From Caryophanales bacterium UBA6448 (GTDB lineage: Bacteria > Bacillota_I > Bacilli_A > RF39 > UBA660), in contig DJOC01000071.1 in assembly GCA_002439555.1 (NCBI GenBank), positions 1 through 7,878 on the forward strand: a stretch of 7,878 nucleotides of DNA. The letters run 5' to 3'. A program made the position numbers and the translations under genes. This document shows positions 1-6,202 of this stretch, piece after piece (within the stretch, counting starts at the first letter, position 1; each line of letters begins with the position of its first letter). The notes below the pieces were generated by a model. The model worked only from the letters and a program-made list of their open reading frames with translations, was not told the DNA's origin and searched no databases.

Positions 1-297
1 CTAATATGCATAACAGATAATAAAAAAGCATTTATTGGTGATGAAATGATGCTAAGAATTGTAAAGGAGTTAAAAGAAATGCAATGGAATTATGATGAGT
101 TAATTTATTATGATCCTAAAAAGTTTCACGAAGCAGAAATGAAAGAGATAGCTATTGAAAAAACTAATCTTGATATTGCAAAAAATTGTATTAAAAATGG
201 AATTTCTAAAGAACTTATTTTAAAATCAATAGCCATAACCGAGGAAGATTATAATATGTTAGTAAGTGAAATTCAAAAAGAAGCTAAAAATAAATAA
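1..297 (+). CDS. C-terminal part of a probable Rpn-family nuclease/transposase-like protein (5' end outside window)
   Basis: The reading frame is open from base 1 and ends with TAA at 295-297, giving 98 visible residues; the true start lies upstream. A methionine at 46 is internal to the open frame and has no ribosome binding site. The charged helical stretch followed by IAKNCIKNGISKELI and a short ITEEDYNML segment resembles the C-terminal tail of Rpn proteins (recombination-promoting nuclease / PD-(D/E)XK family transposase). In that family a line such as 'iAknlLk.g.s.e.I...tgls.eEi..l' follows the nuclease core. The catalytic core would be upstream, so activity cannot be judged. The usual repeated GIEKG-type linker is absent. 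The next gene is 180 bases away behind a candidate terminator and promoter, so this is a separate unit. The family call rests on tail similarity only; another helical protein is possible. Confidence 0.55.
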   Translation, partial: LICITDNKKAFIGDEMMLRIVKELKEMQWNYDELIYYDPKKFHEAEMKEIAIEKTNLDIAKNCIKNGISKELILKSIAITEEDYNMLVSEIQKEAKNK

Positions 298-315
298 ATT
301 TTAGTTTCTTTTTAT

Positions 316-358
316 TTTACATTACTTTACAAAAACATATGTAAATACTTTACAAAAA
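316..358 (+). repeat. TTTACA repeat cluster upstream of comEA (candidate operator)
   Basis: The 12-mer ACTTTACAAAAA occurs exactly at 324-335 and 347-358, with starts 23 bases apart. TTTACA alone is also at 316-321, and its inverse TGTAAA is at 340-345, so 326-331/340-345 form an inverted pair with an 8-base spacer. The palindrome ACATATGT (335-342) sits between them. The second copy contains the proposed -35 box of the comEA promoter. Repeats placed this way suggest a regulator binding site, but simple AT-rich coincidence cannot be excluded. I see no match to the ComX/SigX cin-box. Confidence 0.4.
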
Positions 359-377
359 ATAATTTGCCTAATATAAG
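349..377 (+). promoter_or_regulatory. Candidate sigma-A-type promoter for the comEA operon
   Basis: TTTACA at 349-354 and TATAAG at 372-377 each match the -35/-10 consensus at five of six positions and are separated by 17 bases. The predicted start near 384 gives a leader of about 94 bases before comEA. It is the best-spaced promoter in the gap. The -10 box lies inside the hairpin listed at 365-397. Confidence 0.5.
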
Positions 378-397
378 CCAAAAATTAGGTATTTTTT
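365..397 (+). terminator. Weak Rho-independent terminator after the Rpn-like gene
   Basis: CCTAAT (367-372) pairs with ATTAGG (384-389), extendable by a G-U and a T-A pair to 365/391. The loop is 11 bases, and TTTTTT follows at 392-397. The stem is short and AT-rich and the loop is large, so it would be inefficient. It overlaps the proposed comEA promoter. Confidence 0.4.
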
Positions 398-423
398 AAA
401 TTTTTAAAAAAAACTTTTCAAAA

Positions 424-476
424 AAAGGAGGAAATGAGAAATTTTCCGGTAATAAATATATATGAAAGGAGGAAAT
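424..476 (+). promoter_or_regulatory. Duplicated Shine-Dalgarno sequence in the comEA leader
   Basis: AAAGGAGGAAAT occurs exactly at 424-435 and 465-476. The downstream copy has GGAGG at 468-472, five bases before the comEA ATG (478), and is the functional ribosome binding site. The upstream copy has GGAGG at 427-431, followed two bases later by an ATG (434). That ATG opens a 15-codon frame whose TGA stop (479-481) overlaps the comEA start. TTTCC at 443-447 can pair with GGAAA of either copy, so two mutually exclusive 5-bp hairpins are possible. The spacing for the small frame is too short for efficient initiation, so the upstream copy may be a decoy or standby site. Confidence 0.6.
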
Positions 477-477
477 T

Positions 478-1182
478 ATGATTAAGAAATATTTGAATAC
501 TTTTTTAATAAGTTTTGTTATATTACTTATTACTATTCAGTATGGGTTGTTTGCTTATTTTTACTATGTAAAAGGTTTTAATACAAATGAAGTTAATGAA
601 ATATCTGAAAACATAGAAATAGAGGAAGAACCTAATGAAAAAACTATTACATCAGAGTTTTATGTAGAAATAAAAGGCGCTGTAAATAGTCCGGGAGTAT
701 TTAAGGTAACTAGTGATAACATTATTAATGATGTTATTAATATGGCTGGTGGGTTAAAAAATAATGCCTATACTAAAAATATTAATCTAAGTAAAAATGT
801 TTCCAAAGAAATGGTAGTCTATGTTTATACAAATTATGAATATAGTTTATTAAGTGCTAAAGAAGAAAAAACTTATGAATGTAATTGCCCAAAACAAGAT
901 ATTTCTGTTTGCACTGATAAAGGGGCATCGGTAATAACTAGTGATGAAAATAAACCCGAAGAACTTCCTGATAGTAATGAAACAGAAACTAGCAAAGTAA
1001 ATATTAACACTGCCTCAAAAGAAATACTTACTTCTTTATCAGGAATAGGTGATGCTAAAGCTCAAAAAATAATTGATTATCGCAATGAAAATGGATTATT
1101 TAAATCTATCGAAGATATTAAAAATGTAACAGGCATATCAGAAAAGTTATTTGAACAAATCAAAGAGTTTATTACTATATGA
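478..1182 (+). CDS. comEA: ComEA, membrane-anchored competence DNA receptor
   Basis: ComEA binds double-stranded DNA at the outer face of the membrane and hands it to the ComEC channel during natural transformation. The 234-residue protein has the full Gram-positive layout. An N-terminal membrane anchor spans about residues 8-31. An acidic linker follows, then an SLBB-like oligomerisation domain (about 60-118, with VEIKGAVNSPGVF and MAGGL). A second acidic, Ser/Thr-rich linker runs to about 172, and a C-terminal helix-hairpin-helix DNA-binding domain occupies 174-234 (VNINTAS, LSGIGDAKAQKII, GLFKSIEDIKNVTGI). Length is close to that of the Bacillus protein. The start is fixed by AAAGGAGG just upstream. 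Its TGA stop overlaps the comEC ATG (ATGA), which implies coupled translation. Oddly, the second linker carries three cysteines (C135, C137, C145) in a CxCx7C pattern that I do not recall from model ComEA proteins. Confidence 0.93.
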   Translation: MIKKYLNTFLISFVILLITIQYGLFAYFYYVKGFNTNEVNEISENIEIEEEPNEKTITSEFYVEIKGAVNSPGVFKVTSDNIINDVINMAGGLKNNAYTKNINLSKNVSKEMVVYVYTNYEYSLLSAKEEKTYECNCPKQDISVCTDKGASVITSDENKPEELPDSNETETSKVNINTASKEILTSLSGIGDAKAQKIIDYRNENGLFKSIEDIKNVTGISEKLFEQIKEFITI

Positions 1183-3176
1183 AAAAGGTTTTAAACTCTT
1201 TCCTATTTTATTTAATAATGGCAGTTATTTTAAGTATTTTAGTCATTTTGAAAGTATATGTAATAAAATATAAATCAGTTTATCAAGATAAAGAGTATAC
1301 ATTAACAGGAAAAGTTTCTAAAGTAGTTTTAAATGAGGGTAAAGTAAGTTTTGTTTTAAAAGCAAAAGAAAATATTCAGATGTTTTACTATGATGACTTT
1401 AATTTAAATGATGGAGACAAGGTAACTGTTGATGTAGTTATTAGTACTCCTTCGAAAAACACAGTTCCAAATACATTTAATTATCAAAAATATTTATATA
1501 ATAATGGTATTTATAAAGTAGGAACTGTAAATAAAATTAAAATAGTTAATAAAAATAAAAACATCTTAAATAATTTAAAAAGTATGTTATCTAAAAGAGT
1601 TTCATTTAATCCATATTTAAAACTATTTATTCTCGGAGATAAAAAAGGTATTCAAGAAAGTTACAATTATTATAAAGATATTGGAGTTGCACATCTTCTT
1701 GCAATAAGTGGAATGCATGTAGGTGTATTTGTATCAATAATGCGTAAGATTTTATTTTTTCTTTCTAAAAAGAGTCAAAATTTTTTTATTAGTGGAGTAT
1801 TACTATTTTATGCATTTATAACAGGCTTTACAGCCTCGATTCTTAGAGTAGTGGTGTATTTTATAATTAATAATATAAATAAAGATTTTGATTTTAAATT
1901 ACCTAGAATAAAAGTTTTTCTTTTATCATTATATTTACTTATTTTAATTAACCCGTTTTTTATTACTAATGTTGGTTTTCTATATTCATTTGCTTGTTTT
2001 TTCACAATGATTATAATAAATAAATATTTACATAAAAACTATTTTAAAAATTTAGTTATTATTACCTTTTATATGACACTTTTTACACTGCCAATTACAG
2101 TGAGTTTAAATTATGAAATTAATTTAATGGTATTTATTTCTAACTTTTTACTTATTCCTTTTGTAAGTTATATTCTATTCCCATTTGCTCTTGTTACGGT
2201 GTTATTTAATTTTTTGAATCCCTTATTTACATTCTTAACTTATATAATGGAAAAGGTTGCATATTATTTAAGCCTTTCTAATTTTACTAAAATAATTATT
2301 CCTAAAACTAGTATAGTTTTAATTATAGTTTATTATGTATTATTAATCTTCTTTATATATTTTAATAAAAAAAGATATTTAGTAATGCTAGTAATTTTAA
2401 TTATTTTTATAAAGATTATTCCGTTTTTTAATCCCAATACAAATATAATTTTTTTAGATGTTTCTCAAGGTGATAGTATGCTTTATATAACTAAAAGTCA
2501 AAAAAAAGTATATTTATTTGATACCGGAGGAATTAGAAATAAAAATGTAAGTGATAATACTTTAACGTATTTAAAAAGTATGGGAATAAGTAAAATAGAT
2601 TATTTAATACTAACTCATGGAGATTTTGATCATTGTGGTGATGCTGAAAATGTAATAAATAAATTCAAAGTAAAAAACGTTATTTTTAACAATGATGGCT
2701 TTAAAACAATAGAAAAAAATATAATAAATATTTTAGATAAAAAGAGAATTTCATATTATCAAAGTAAAGATGTAAGTTTACCTAATATTAAATTTTTAAA
2801 TTATAAGTTATTTGATAATGAAAATGATAATTCAATTATTACCTTAATTAATGAATCTGGTATAAAATTCCTTTTAATGGGGGATGCTGGAAAAAACCCC
2901 GAAAATGCTATAATGAGTAAATATAATTTAAAAAATATTACCTTTTTAAAAGTAGGCCATCATGGTTCAAATACCAGTAGTGGTAAAACCTTTATTAATT
3001 ATATAAAACCTATTTATAGTATAATAAGTGTTGGTAAGAAGAATAGATTTGGTCATCCTAAAGAAGAGGTTTTAGATACTTTAAAAAATACAAAAATTTA
3101 TAGAACAGATTATAATGGCAGTATACAGGTATTAATAAATAAAAGTAAGTATAAAATAATTACTTATAATCCTTAG
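1179..3176 (+). CDS. comEC: ComEC/Rec2-family DNA uptake channel
   Basis: ComEC forms the membrane channel that carries single-stranded DNA into the cytoplasm in transformation. The 665-residue protein has all three family parts. Membrane residues at about 5-29 are followed by a DUF4131-like, OB-fold-type extracellular segment (about 35-125). The multi-span Competence domain runs from about 145 to 415, with the hallmark HLLAISGMHVG at 172-182. The C-terminal metallo-beta-lactamase-like domain starts near 422 with FLDVSQGDS (425-433), FDTGG (447-451), THGDFDHCGD (479-488), GDAG (568-571), GHHGS (593-597) and RFGHP (623-627). The metal-binding pattern looks intact, so nuclease activity on the non-transported strand is plausible. 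It is somewhat shorter than Bacillus ComEC (about 776). It starts inside the comEA stop, has only a weak AAAGAG-type site upstream, and probably depends on coupling to comEA. No frameshift is seen. Its usual neighbour holA is absent here. Confidence 0.95.
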   Translation: MKKVLNSFLFYLIMAVILSILVILKVYVIKYKSVYQDKEYTLTGKVSKVVLNEGKVSFVLKAKENIQMFYYDDFNLNDGDKVTVDVVISTPSKNTVPNTFNYQKYLYNNGIYKVGTVNKIKIVNKNKNILNNLKSMLSKRVSFNPYLKLFILGDKKGIQESYNYYKDIGVAHLLAISGMHVGVFVSIMRKILFFLSKKSQNFFISGVLLFYAFITGFTASILRVVVYFIINNINKDFDFKLPRIKVFLLSLYLLILINPFFITNVGFLYSFACFFTMIIINKYLHKNYFKNLVIITFYMTLFTLPITVSLNYEINLMVFISNFLLIPFVSYILFPFALVTVLFNFLNPLFTFLTYIMEKVAYYLSLSNFTKIIIPKTSIVLIIVYYVLLIFFIYFNKKRYLVMLVILIIFIKIIPFFNPNTNIIFLDVSQGDSMLYITKSQKKVYLFDTGGIRNKNVSDNTLTYLKSMGISKIDYLILTHGDFDHCGDAENVINKFKVKNVIFNNDGFKTIEKNIINILDKKRISYYQSKDVSLPNIKFLNYKLFDNENDNSIITLINESGIKFLLMGDAGKNPENAIMSKYNLKNITFLKVGHHGSNTSSGKTFINYIKPIYSIISVGKKNRFGHPKEEVLDTLKNTKIYRTDYNGSIQVLINKSKYKIITYNP

Positions 3177-3194
3177 AAAGTTATTTTATAGTTC

Positions 3195-3223
3195 TTGTTT
3201 TTGATTATACTTTTTGCTAAAAT
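3195..3223 (+). promoter_or_regulatory. Extended -10 promoter directly before the metallopeptidase gene (possible leaderless mRNA)
   Basis: TTGTTT (3195-3200), a 17-base spacer and TAAAAT (3218-3223), preceded by TG at 3215-3216, form an extended -10 promoter. The expected start, six to seven bases past the -10, falls at 3229-3230, the A of the downstream ATG. No Shine-Dalgarno sequence is present between the promoter and the ATG. Confidence 0.5.
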
Positions 3224-3229
3224 ATAGTT

Positions 3230-3862
3230 ATGGAACTAAATATAAAAGATTACAACATTTATGTAGAAATTATCTATAAAAATAATAAGAATATCTATTT
3301 TCGATTTAATGAAAATGGTGTTTTAGTCGTAACTTGTCATAAAAAAGTTTCAAAAGAGGAAATTAAATCATTAATATTTAAAAACGAAGATGCTATTATT
3401 AAAATGTATCTTAAGGCTATAGAAAGAAAAAAATATAATGAAAGTTATCATTTACTTGGTAAAACTTATAATGTAGAGTTTAATGAAAATATTGATAATG
3501 TTTATATTAATGGTGATTTTATCTATGCTAAAAATGAAGATGACTTAAATAAGTTTACTGAAGAAGAGATAAATAGAGTTTTTAATGAAGAAGTATCTAT
3601 ATGTAAAAATTGTTTTAATAACCTTCCTGAGTTTACTTTAAAATTTAGACAAATGAAAACTAGATGGGGAGTATGTAATCGTAAAGATAATATTATAACT
3701 TTAAATAAAGAATTAATTAAAAAAGAAGTATGGCTTCTTGATTATGTAATAATTCATGAAATGGCTCATTTTTATGAAGGTAATCACTCTAAAAAGTTTT
3801 GGAATATAGTTGCACTTGCGTGCCCTAATTATAAAGAAGCCAGAAAGGAGTTAAGAAAATGA
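3230..3862 (+). CDS. YgjP-like (DUF45) zinc metallopeptidase-family protein
   Basis: The 210-residue product matches the YgjP-like/DUF45 family, related to M48-type gluzincins. RQMKTRWGVCN is at 140-150, and the zinc motif HEMAH is at 176-180, followed by EGNHSKKFW (183-191) with a likely third ligand at H186. The conserved tryptophans W146 and W191 are present. The N-terminal half (1-120) is beta-rich and charged, as in the family, and carries the short YHLLGKTY motif (73-80). No signal peptide or membrane span is visible, so it is probably cytoplasmic. The substrate is unknown for the family in general. The ATG is used because an in-frame TAA lies only three codons upstream. No ribosome binding site precedes it, and the gene starts at the predicted transcription start of its own promoter. 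Its stop overlaps the next gene's start (ATGA). Confidence 0.85.
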   Translation: MELNIKDYNIYVEIIYKNNKNIYFRFNENGVLVVTCHKKVSKEEIKSLIFKNEDAIIKMYLKAIERKKYNESYHLLGKTYNVEFNENIDNVYINGDFIYAKNEDDLNKFTEEEINRVFNEEVSICKNCFNNLPEFTLKFRQMKTRWGVCNRKDNIITLNKELIKKEVWLLDYVIIHEMAHFYEGNHSKKFWNIVALACPNYKEARKELRK

Positions 3863-4578
3863 AAATCACTAGTATAAATAATCCTAAAGTTACTTATTGG
3901 ACTAAACTTAAAATGAAAAAATATCGTGATGAAGAGCATTTATTTATTGTTGAAAGTGAAAATCTTGTTAATGAAGCCTTAAAAAAAGGTATTGTTAAAG
4001 AAATAATAACTACAGAGGATAAAGAGTATAGTGTTGATACTTATAATGTTACAAAAGAAATAATGGCTAAAATAAGTTCTTTAGTTACGCCAAGTAAAGT
4101 AATGGCTGTATGTAATTTTATTTTATCCGAGGATATTAAAGGAAATATTTTATTACTTGATCACTTGCAAGATCCAGGTAATTTAGGAACCATTATAAGA
4201 AGTGCAGTGGCTTTTGATTTTCAAACAATAATTGTTTCCGAGGATACAGTTGATGTTTATAATGATAAAGTTATTCGTTCATCAGAGGGAATGATATTTA
4301 GTGCGAACTTTTTGAAGAAAAATTTAGTAACTTTTATTCCTTATCTTAAATCAATTGGATATAAAATATATGGAACTGATGTTATAAAGGGTAAAAACAT
4401 TAAATCAGTAAATGAAAAAAAGGTAGCCTTTGTAATTGGTAGTGAGGGTAAAGGTGTAAGTAGTGAAGTAAAAGGACTTTGCGATGATTTTATCTATATT
4501 GATATGAATAAAAAATGTGAAAGTTTAAATGCAGCGGTGGCAAGTAGCATCATTATGTATGATATTTTTAGTAGGTAG
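3859..4578 (+). CDS. TrmH/SpoU-family RNA 2'-O-methyltransferase
   Basis: This is a SPOUT-class enzyme predicted to transfer methyl from S-adenosylmethionine to a ribose 2'-OH in rRNA or tRNA. The 239 residues comprise an N-terminal RNA substrate-binding domain (about 1-90: SINNPKV, then HLFIVESENLVNEAL) and a C-terminal trefoil-knot domain. The knot domain holds all three family motifs: LDHLQDPGNLGTIIRSA (100-116, with N108 and R114), FVIGSEGKGVS (191-201) and ESLNAAVASSI (221-231). The usual 'IPM' before motif 3 reads IDM (214-216). The target nucleotide cannot be told from sequence; the best-known relatives with this layout (RlmB- and TsnR-like enzymes) act on 23S rRNA. AAAGGAG at 3844-3850, eight bases before the ATG, supports the start. 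The ATGA overlap couples it to the metallopeptidase gene. Confidence 0.9.
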   Translation: MKITSINNPKVTYWTKLKMKKYRDEEHLFIVESENLVNEALKKGIVKEIITTEDKEYSVDTYNVTKEIMAKISSLVTPSKVMAVCNFILSEDIKGNILLLDHLQDPGNLGTIIRSAVAFDFQTIIVSEDTVDVYNDKVIRSSEGMIFSANFLKKNLVTFIPYLKSIGYKIYGTDVIKGKNIKSVNEKKVAFVIGSEGKGVSSEVKGLCDDFIYIDMNKKCESLNAAVASSIIMYDIFSR

Positions 4579-4581
4579 TTT

Positions 4582-5058
4582 ATGGAAAAAATTGTCGAAA
4601 TTAATTATACTATTATGCCAATATTATTTATTTGCTTAATTATATTTTTATTATATAAGAACAAAGATATTATTAAATTTAATAAATTAAAATTACCAAA
4701 GGTTCCTTATTTAAAAGGTATATATTTATCTGGACTTGATTATAAAACTGGTAATATGTATATTACAAAAGATAAAGATGCAATTAATATTGCTATTGAA
4801 AATAAAGACGGAGTATTTTATGCTAAAATAACCAATGTTTTAGAAATAAAAGTTACAGTTAAACCCTATAATTATGTAAAAGAGGTTCCCACAGACTATG
4901 AAGTAGATTATGCAAAAAGTGAAAATGTAGGTAGAATTACTGGTGATTATTCTTATAAAAACAAAATTAAAGTTATTAAATCTTATGAATTAAATATTAT
5001 TACAAATGATAAAACTATTAATTTAGTTGTATTTAAAGATCCAAATAACTTTTTTTAG
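4582..5058 (+). CDS. Unrecognised single-span membrane protein
   Basis: I do not recognise this 158-residue protein. It has one N-terminal hydrophobic span (about 9-25, IMPILFICLIIFLLY) followed by a lysine-rich stretch (K26 to K40). By the positive-inside rule this places the rest in the cytoplasm. Residues 43-155 are polar and predicted beta-rich (alternating strands such as MYITKD, INIAIEN, FYAKITN, INLVVFKDP), possibly a PH-like or similar small sandwich; that is speculation. It begins three bases after the methyltransferase stop with only a weak TAGGTAG-type site, so coupled translation is likely. Its TAG stop overlaps the strong AGGAGG (5057-5062) that serves rimM. The tight packing argues that it is a real gene. 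Confidence 0.8.
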   Translation: MEKIVEINYTIMPILFICLIIFLLYKNKDIIKFNKLKLPKVPYLKGIYLSGLDYKTGNMYITKDKDAINIAIENKDGVFYAKITNVLEIKVTVKPYNYVKEVPTDYEVDYAKSENVGRITGDYSYKNKIKVIKSYELNIITNDKTINLVVFKDPNNFF

Positions 5059-5067
5059 GAGGTTAAT

Positions 5068-5538
5068 ATGAAATTATTATATGTAGGAAATATTACAGGC
5101 CCTTTTGGTGTAAAAGGAGAGGTAAAAGTATTAAGTGAAACTAATCATAAAAATGAAATATTTAAAGTAGGGAACTATTTATATATTGATGAAAAAAAAT
5201 ATCTTATTACCTCAGTAAAGCAAAATCCTAAGTGTGAAATAATTAAATTCGAAGGTATTGATGATATATCATTAACTGATGAGATTTTAAAAAAAGAAGT
5301 CTATGTTAATAAAGATGATTTAAATGTAGACTTTCTTACTATTGAACTTATAAATATGGATGTATATGAAAAAGATAGATATATTGGTAAAGTAAAAGAA
5401 ATTCTTCTTAGTAAAAAATACAATTATTTAAAAATATGTGATATAATAGTACCAATCATTGATAACTTTATTGAAAAAATTGATTTTGAAAATAATGTTA
5501 TTTATGTAAAAAATATGGGTGATTTAAATGAAAATTGA
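5068..5538 (+). CDS. rimM: RimM, 30S ribosome maturation factor
   Basis: RimM helps assemble the head of the 30S subunit, binding ribosomal protein S19 and 16S rRNA. The 156-residue product has the N-terminal RimM beta-barrel with the signature GNITGPFGVKGEVKV (7-21) and a C-terminal PRC-barrel domain (about 90-156, with ELINMDVYEKDRYIGKVKEI and the late IVPIIDNFIEKID). It is a little shorter than the common 165-175 residues, with compact loops and no missing core segment. AGGAGG at 5057-5062, five bases before the ATG, is one of the two strongest ribosome binding sites in the cluster. The gene overlaps trmD by 11 bases, the conserved rimM-trmD pairing. The usual flanking rpsP (upstream) and rplS (downstream) are not here. 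Confidence 0.93.
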   Translation: MKLLYVGNITGPFGVKGEVKVLSETNHKNEIFKVGNYLYIDEKKYLITSVKQNPKCEIIKFEGIDDISLTDEILKKEVYVNKDDLNVDFLTIELINMDVYEKDRYIGKVKEILLSKKYNYLKICDIIVPIIDNFIEKIDFENNVIYVKNMGDLNEN

Positions 5539-6202
5539 TGTACTTACTTTATTTCCAGAAATGTTTAATGGTTTTAAAACAACCTCTATTATAAAAAGAG
5601 CAATTGATAGTGGTAAAGTGGAAATAAACATAATAAACTTTCGTGATTATACGCCACTTAAAAATGGACAAGTAGATGATACTATTTATGGTGGAGGAGC
5701 TGGAATGCTTCTTAGGTGTGAACCAATATTTGAATGTATAAAAAGTATTAGAACAAATGATAGTTTTATAATTCTTCTTACGCCAGATGGAAATAAGTTT
5801 AATCAAAAACTTGCATTTGATTTAAAGGATAAGAAACATTTAATATTTATATGTGGACATTATGAAGGATTTGATGAAAGAATAAGAACTTTATGTGATA
5901 TGGAAATATCAATTGGGGATTTTGTTTTAACCGGTGGAGAATATCCTTCGATGTGTATGATGGATGCAATAATAAGACTTATCCCCGGAGTAATTACTAA
6001 AGAAAGTCTTGATTGTGAAAGCTTTACGAATAATACTTTAGATTATCCGATGTATACAAAACCTTATGAATATGAGGGTATGAAAGTACCAGATGTCTTA
6101 GTAAGTGGAAATCACAAGGAAATAGATAAGTGGCGAAAAGATATGGCTATGAAAAAAACTATGGAAAAAAGACCAGATATAATGGAGAATGAAAATGAGT
6201 GA
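5528..6202 (+). CDS. trmD: TrmD, tRNA (guanine37-N1)-methyltransferase
   Basis: TrmD makes m1G at position 37 of tRNAs reading CNN-type codons and prevents +1 frameshifting. It is a SPOUT-class knotted homodimer using S-adenosylmethionine. The 224 residues show the canonical start MKIDVLTLFPEMF, YGGGAGM (54-60), LLTPDG (83-88), the cofactor-loop signature ICGHYEGFDERI (108-119), SIGDFVLTGGEYPSM (128-142), SFTNNTLDYPMYTKP (165-179) with the likely catalytic aspartate D172, and VLVSGNHKEIDKWR (190-203). The usual histidine in 'YPHYT' is methionine here. The protein ends soon after the KRPDIM segment, so it lacks much of the C-terminal tail seen in 240-255-residue homologues; this looks like a short natural form rather than a break. 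The start lies inside rimM, with GGGTGAT upstream as a weak ribosome site. Confidence 0.95.
   Translation: MKIDVLTLFPEMFNGFKTTSIIKRAIDSGKVEINIINFRDYTPLKNGQVDDTIYGGGAGMLLRCEPIFECIKSIRTNDSFIILLTPDGNKFNQKLAFDLKDKKHLIFICGHYEGFDERIRTLCDMEISIGDFVLTGGEYPSMCMMDAIIRLIPGVITKESLDCESFTNNTLDYPMYTKPYEYEGMKVPDVLVSGNHKEIDKWRKDMAMKKTMEKRPDIMENENE

Noticed and set aside
298..477. A structured RNA or riboswitch (such as a T-box) in the comEA leader
   Set aside because: The predicted leader is mostly A and T runs with only short possible stems, and no conserved riboswitch core was seen.
434..481. 15-codon frame upstream of comEA as a coding gene
   Set aside because: The ATG is only two bases from GGAGG and the peptide has no recognisable character, so I keep it as an observation only.
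1808..2005. Minus-strand open frame of 65 codons inside comEC
   Set aside because: It lies opposite the conserved membrane region of comEC, with no initiation signal.
3177..3229. Terminator after comEC
   Set aside because: No stem followed by a T-tract could be found in this gap; only the promoter is supported.
5549..5806. Minus-strand open frame of 85 codons inside trmD
   Set aside because: It is opposite the highly conserved trmD N-terminus, and its composition is that of a reverse-complement shadow.
6189..6194. Earlier ATG for the gene after trmD
   Set aside because: GGAG is only one base before it but seven bases before the ATG at 6195, so 6195 is the likelier start.
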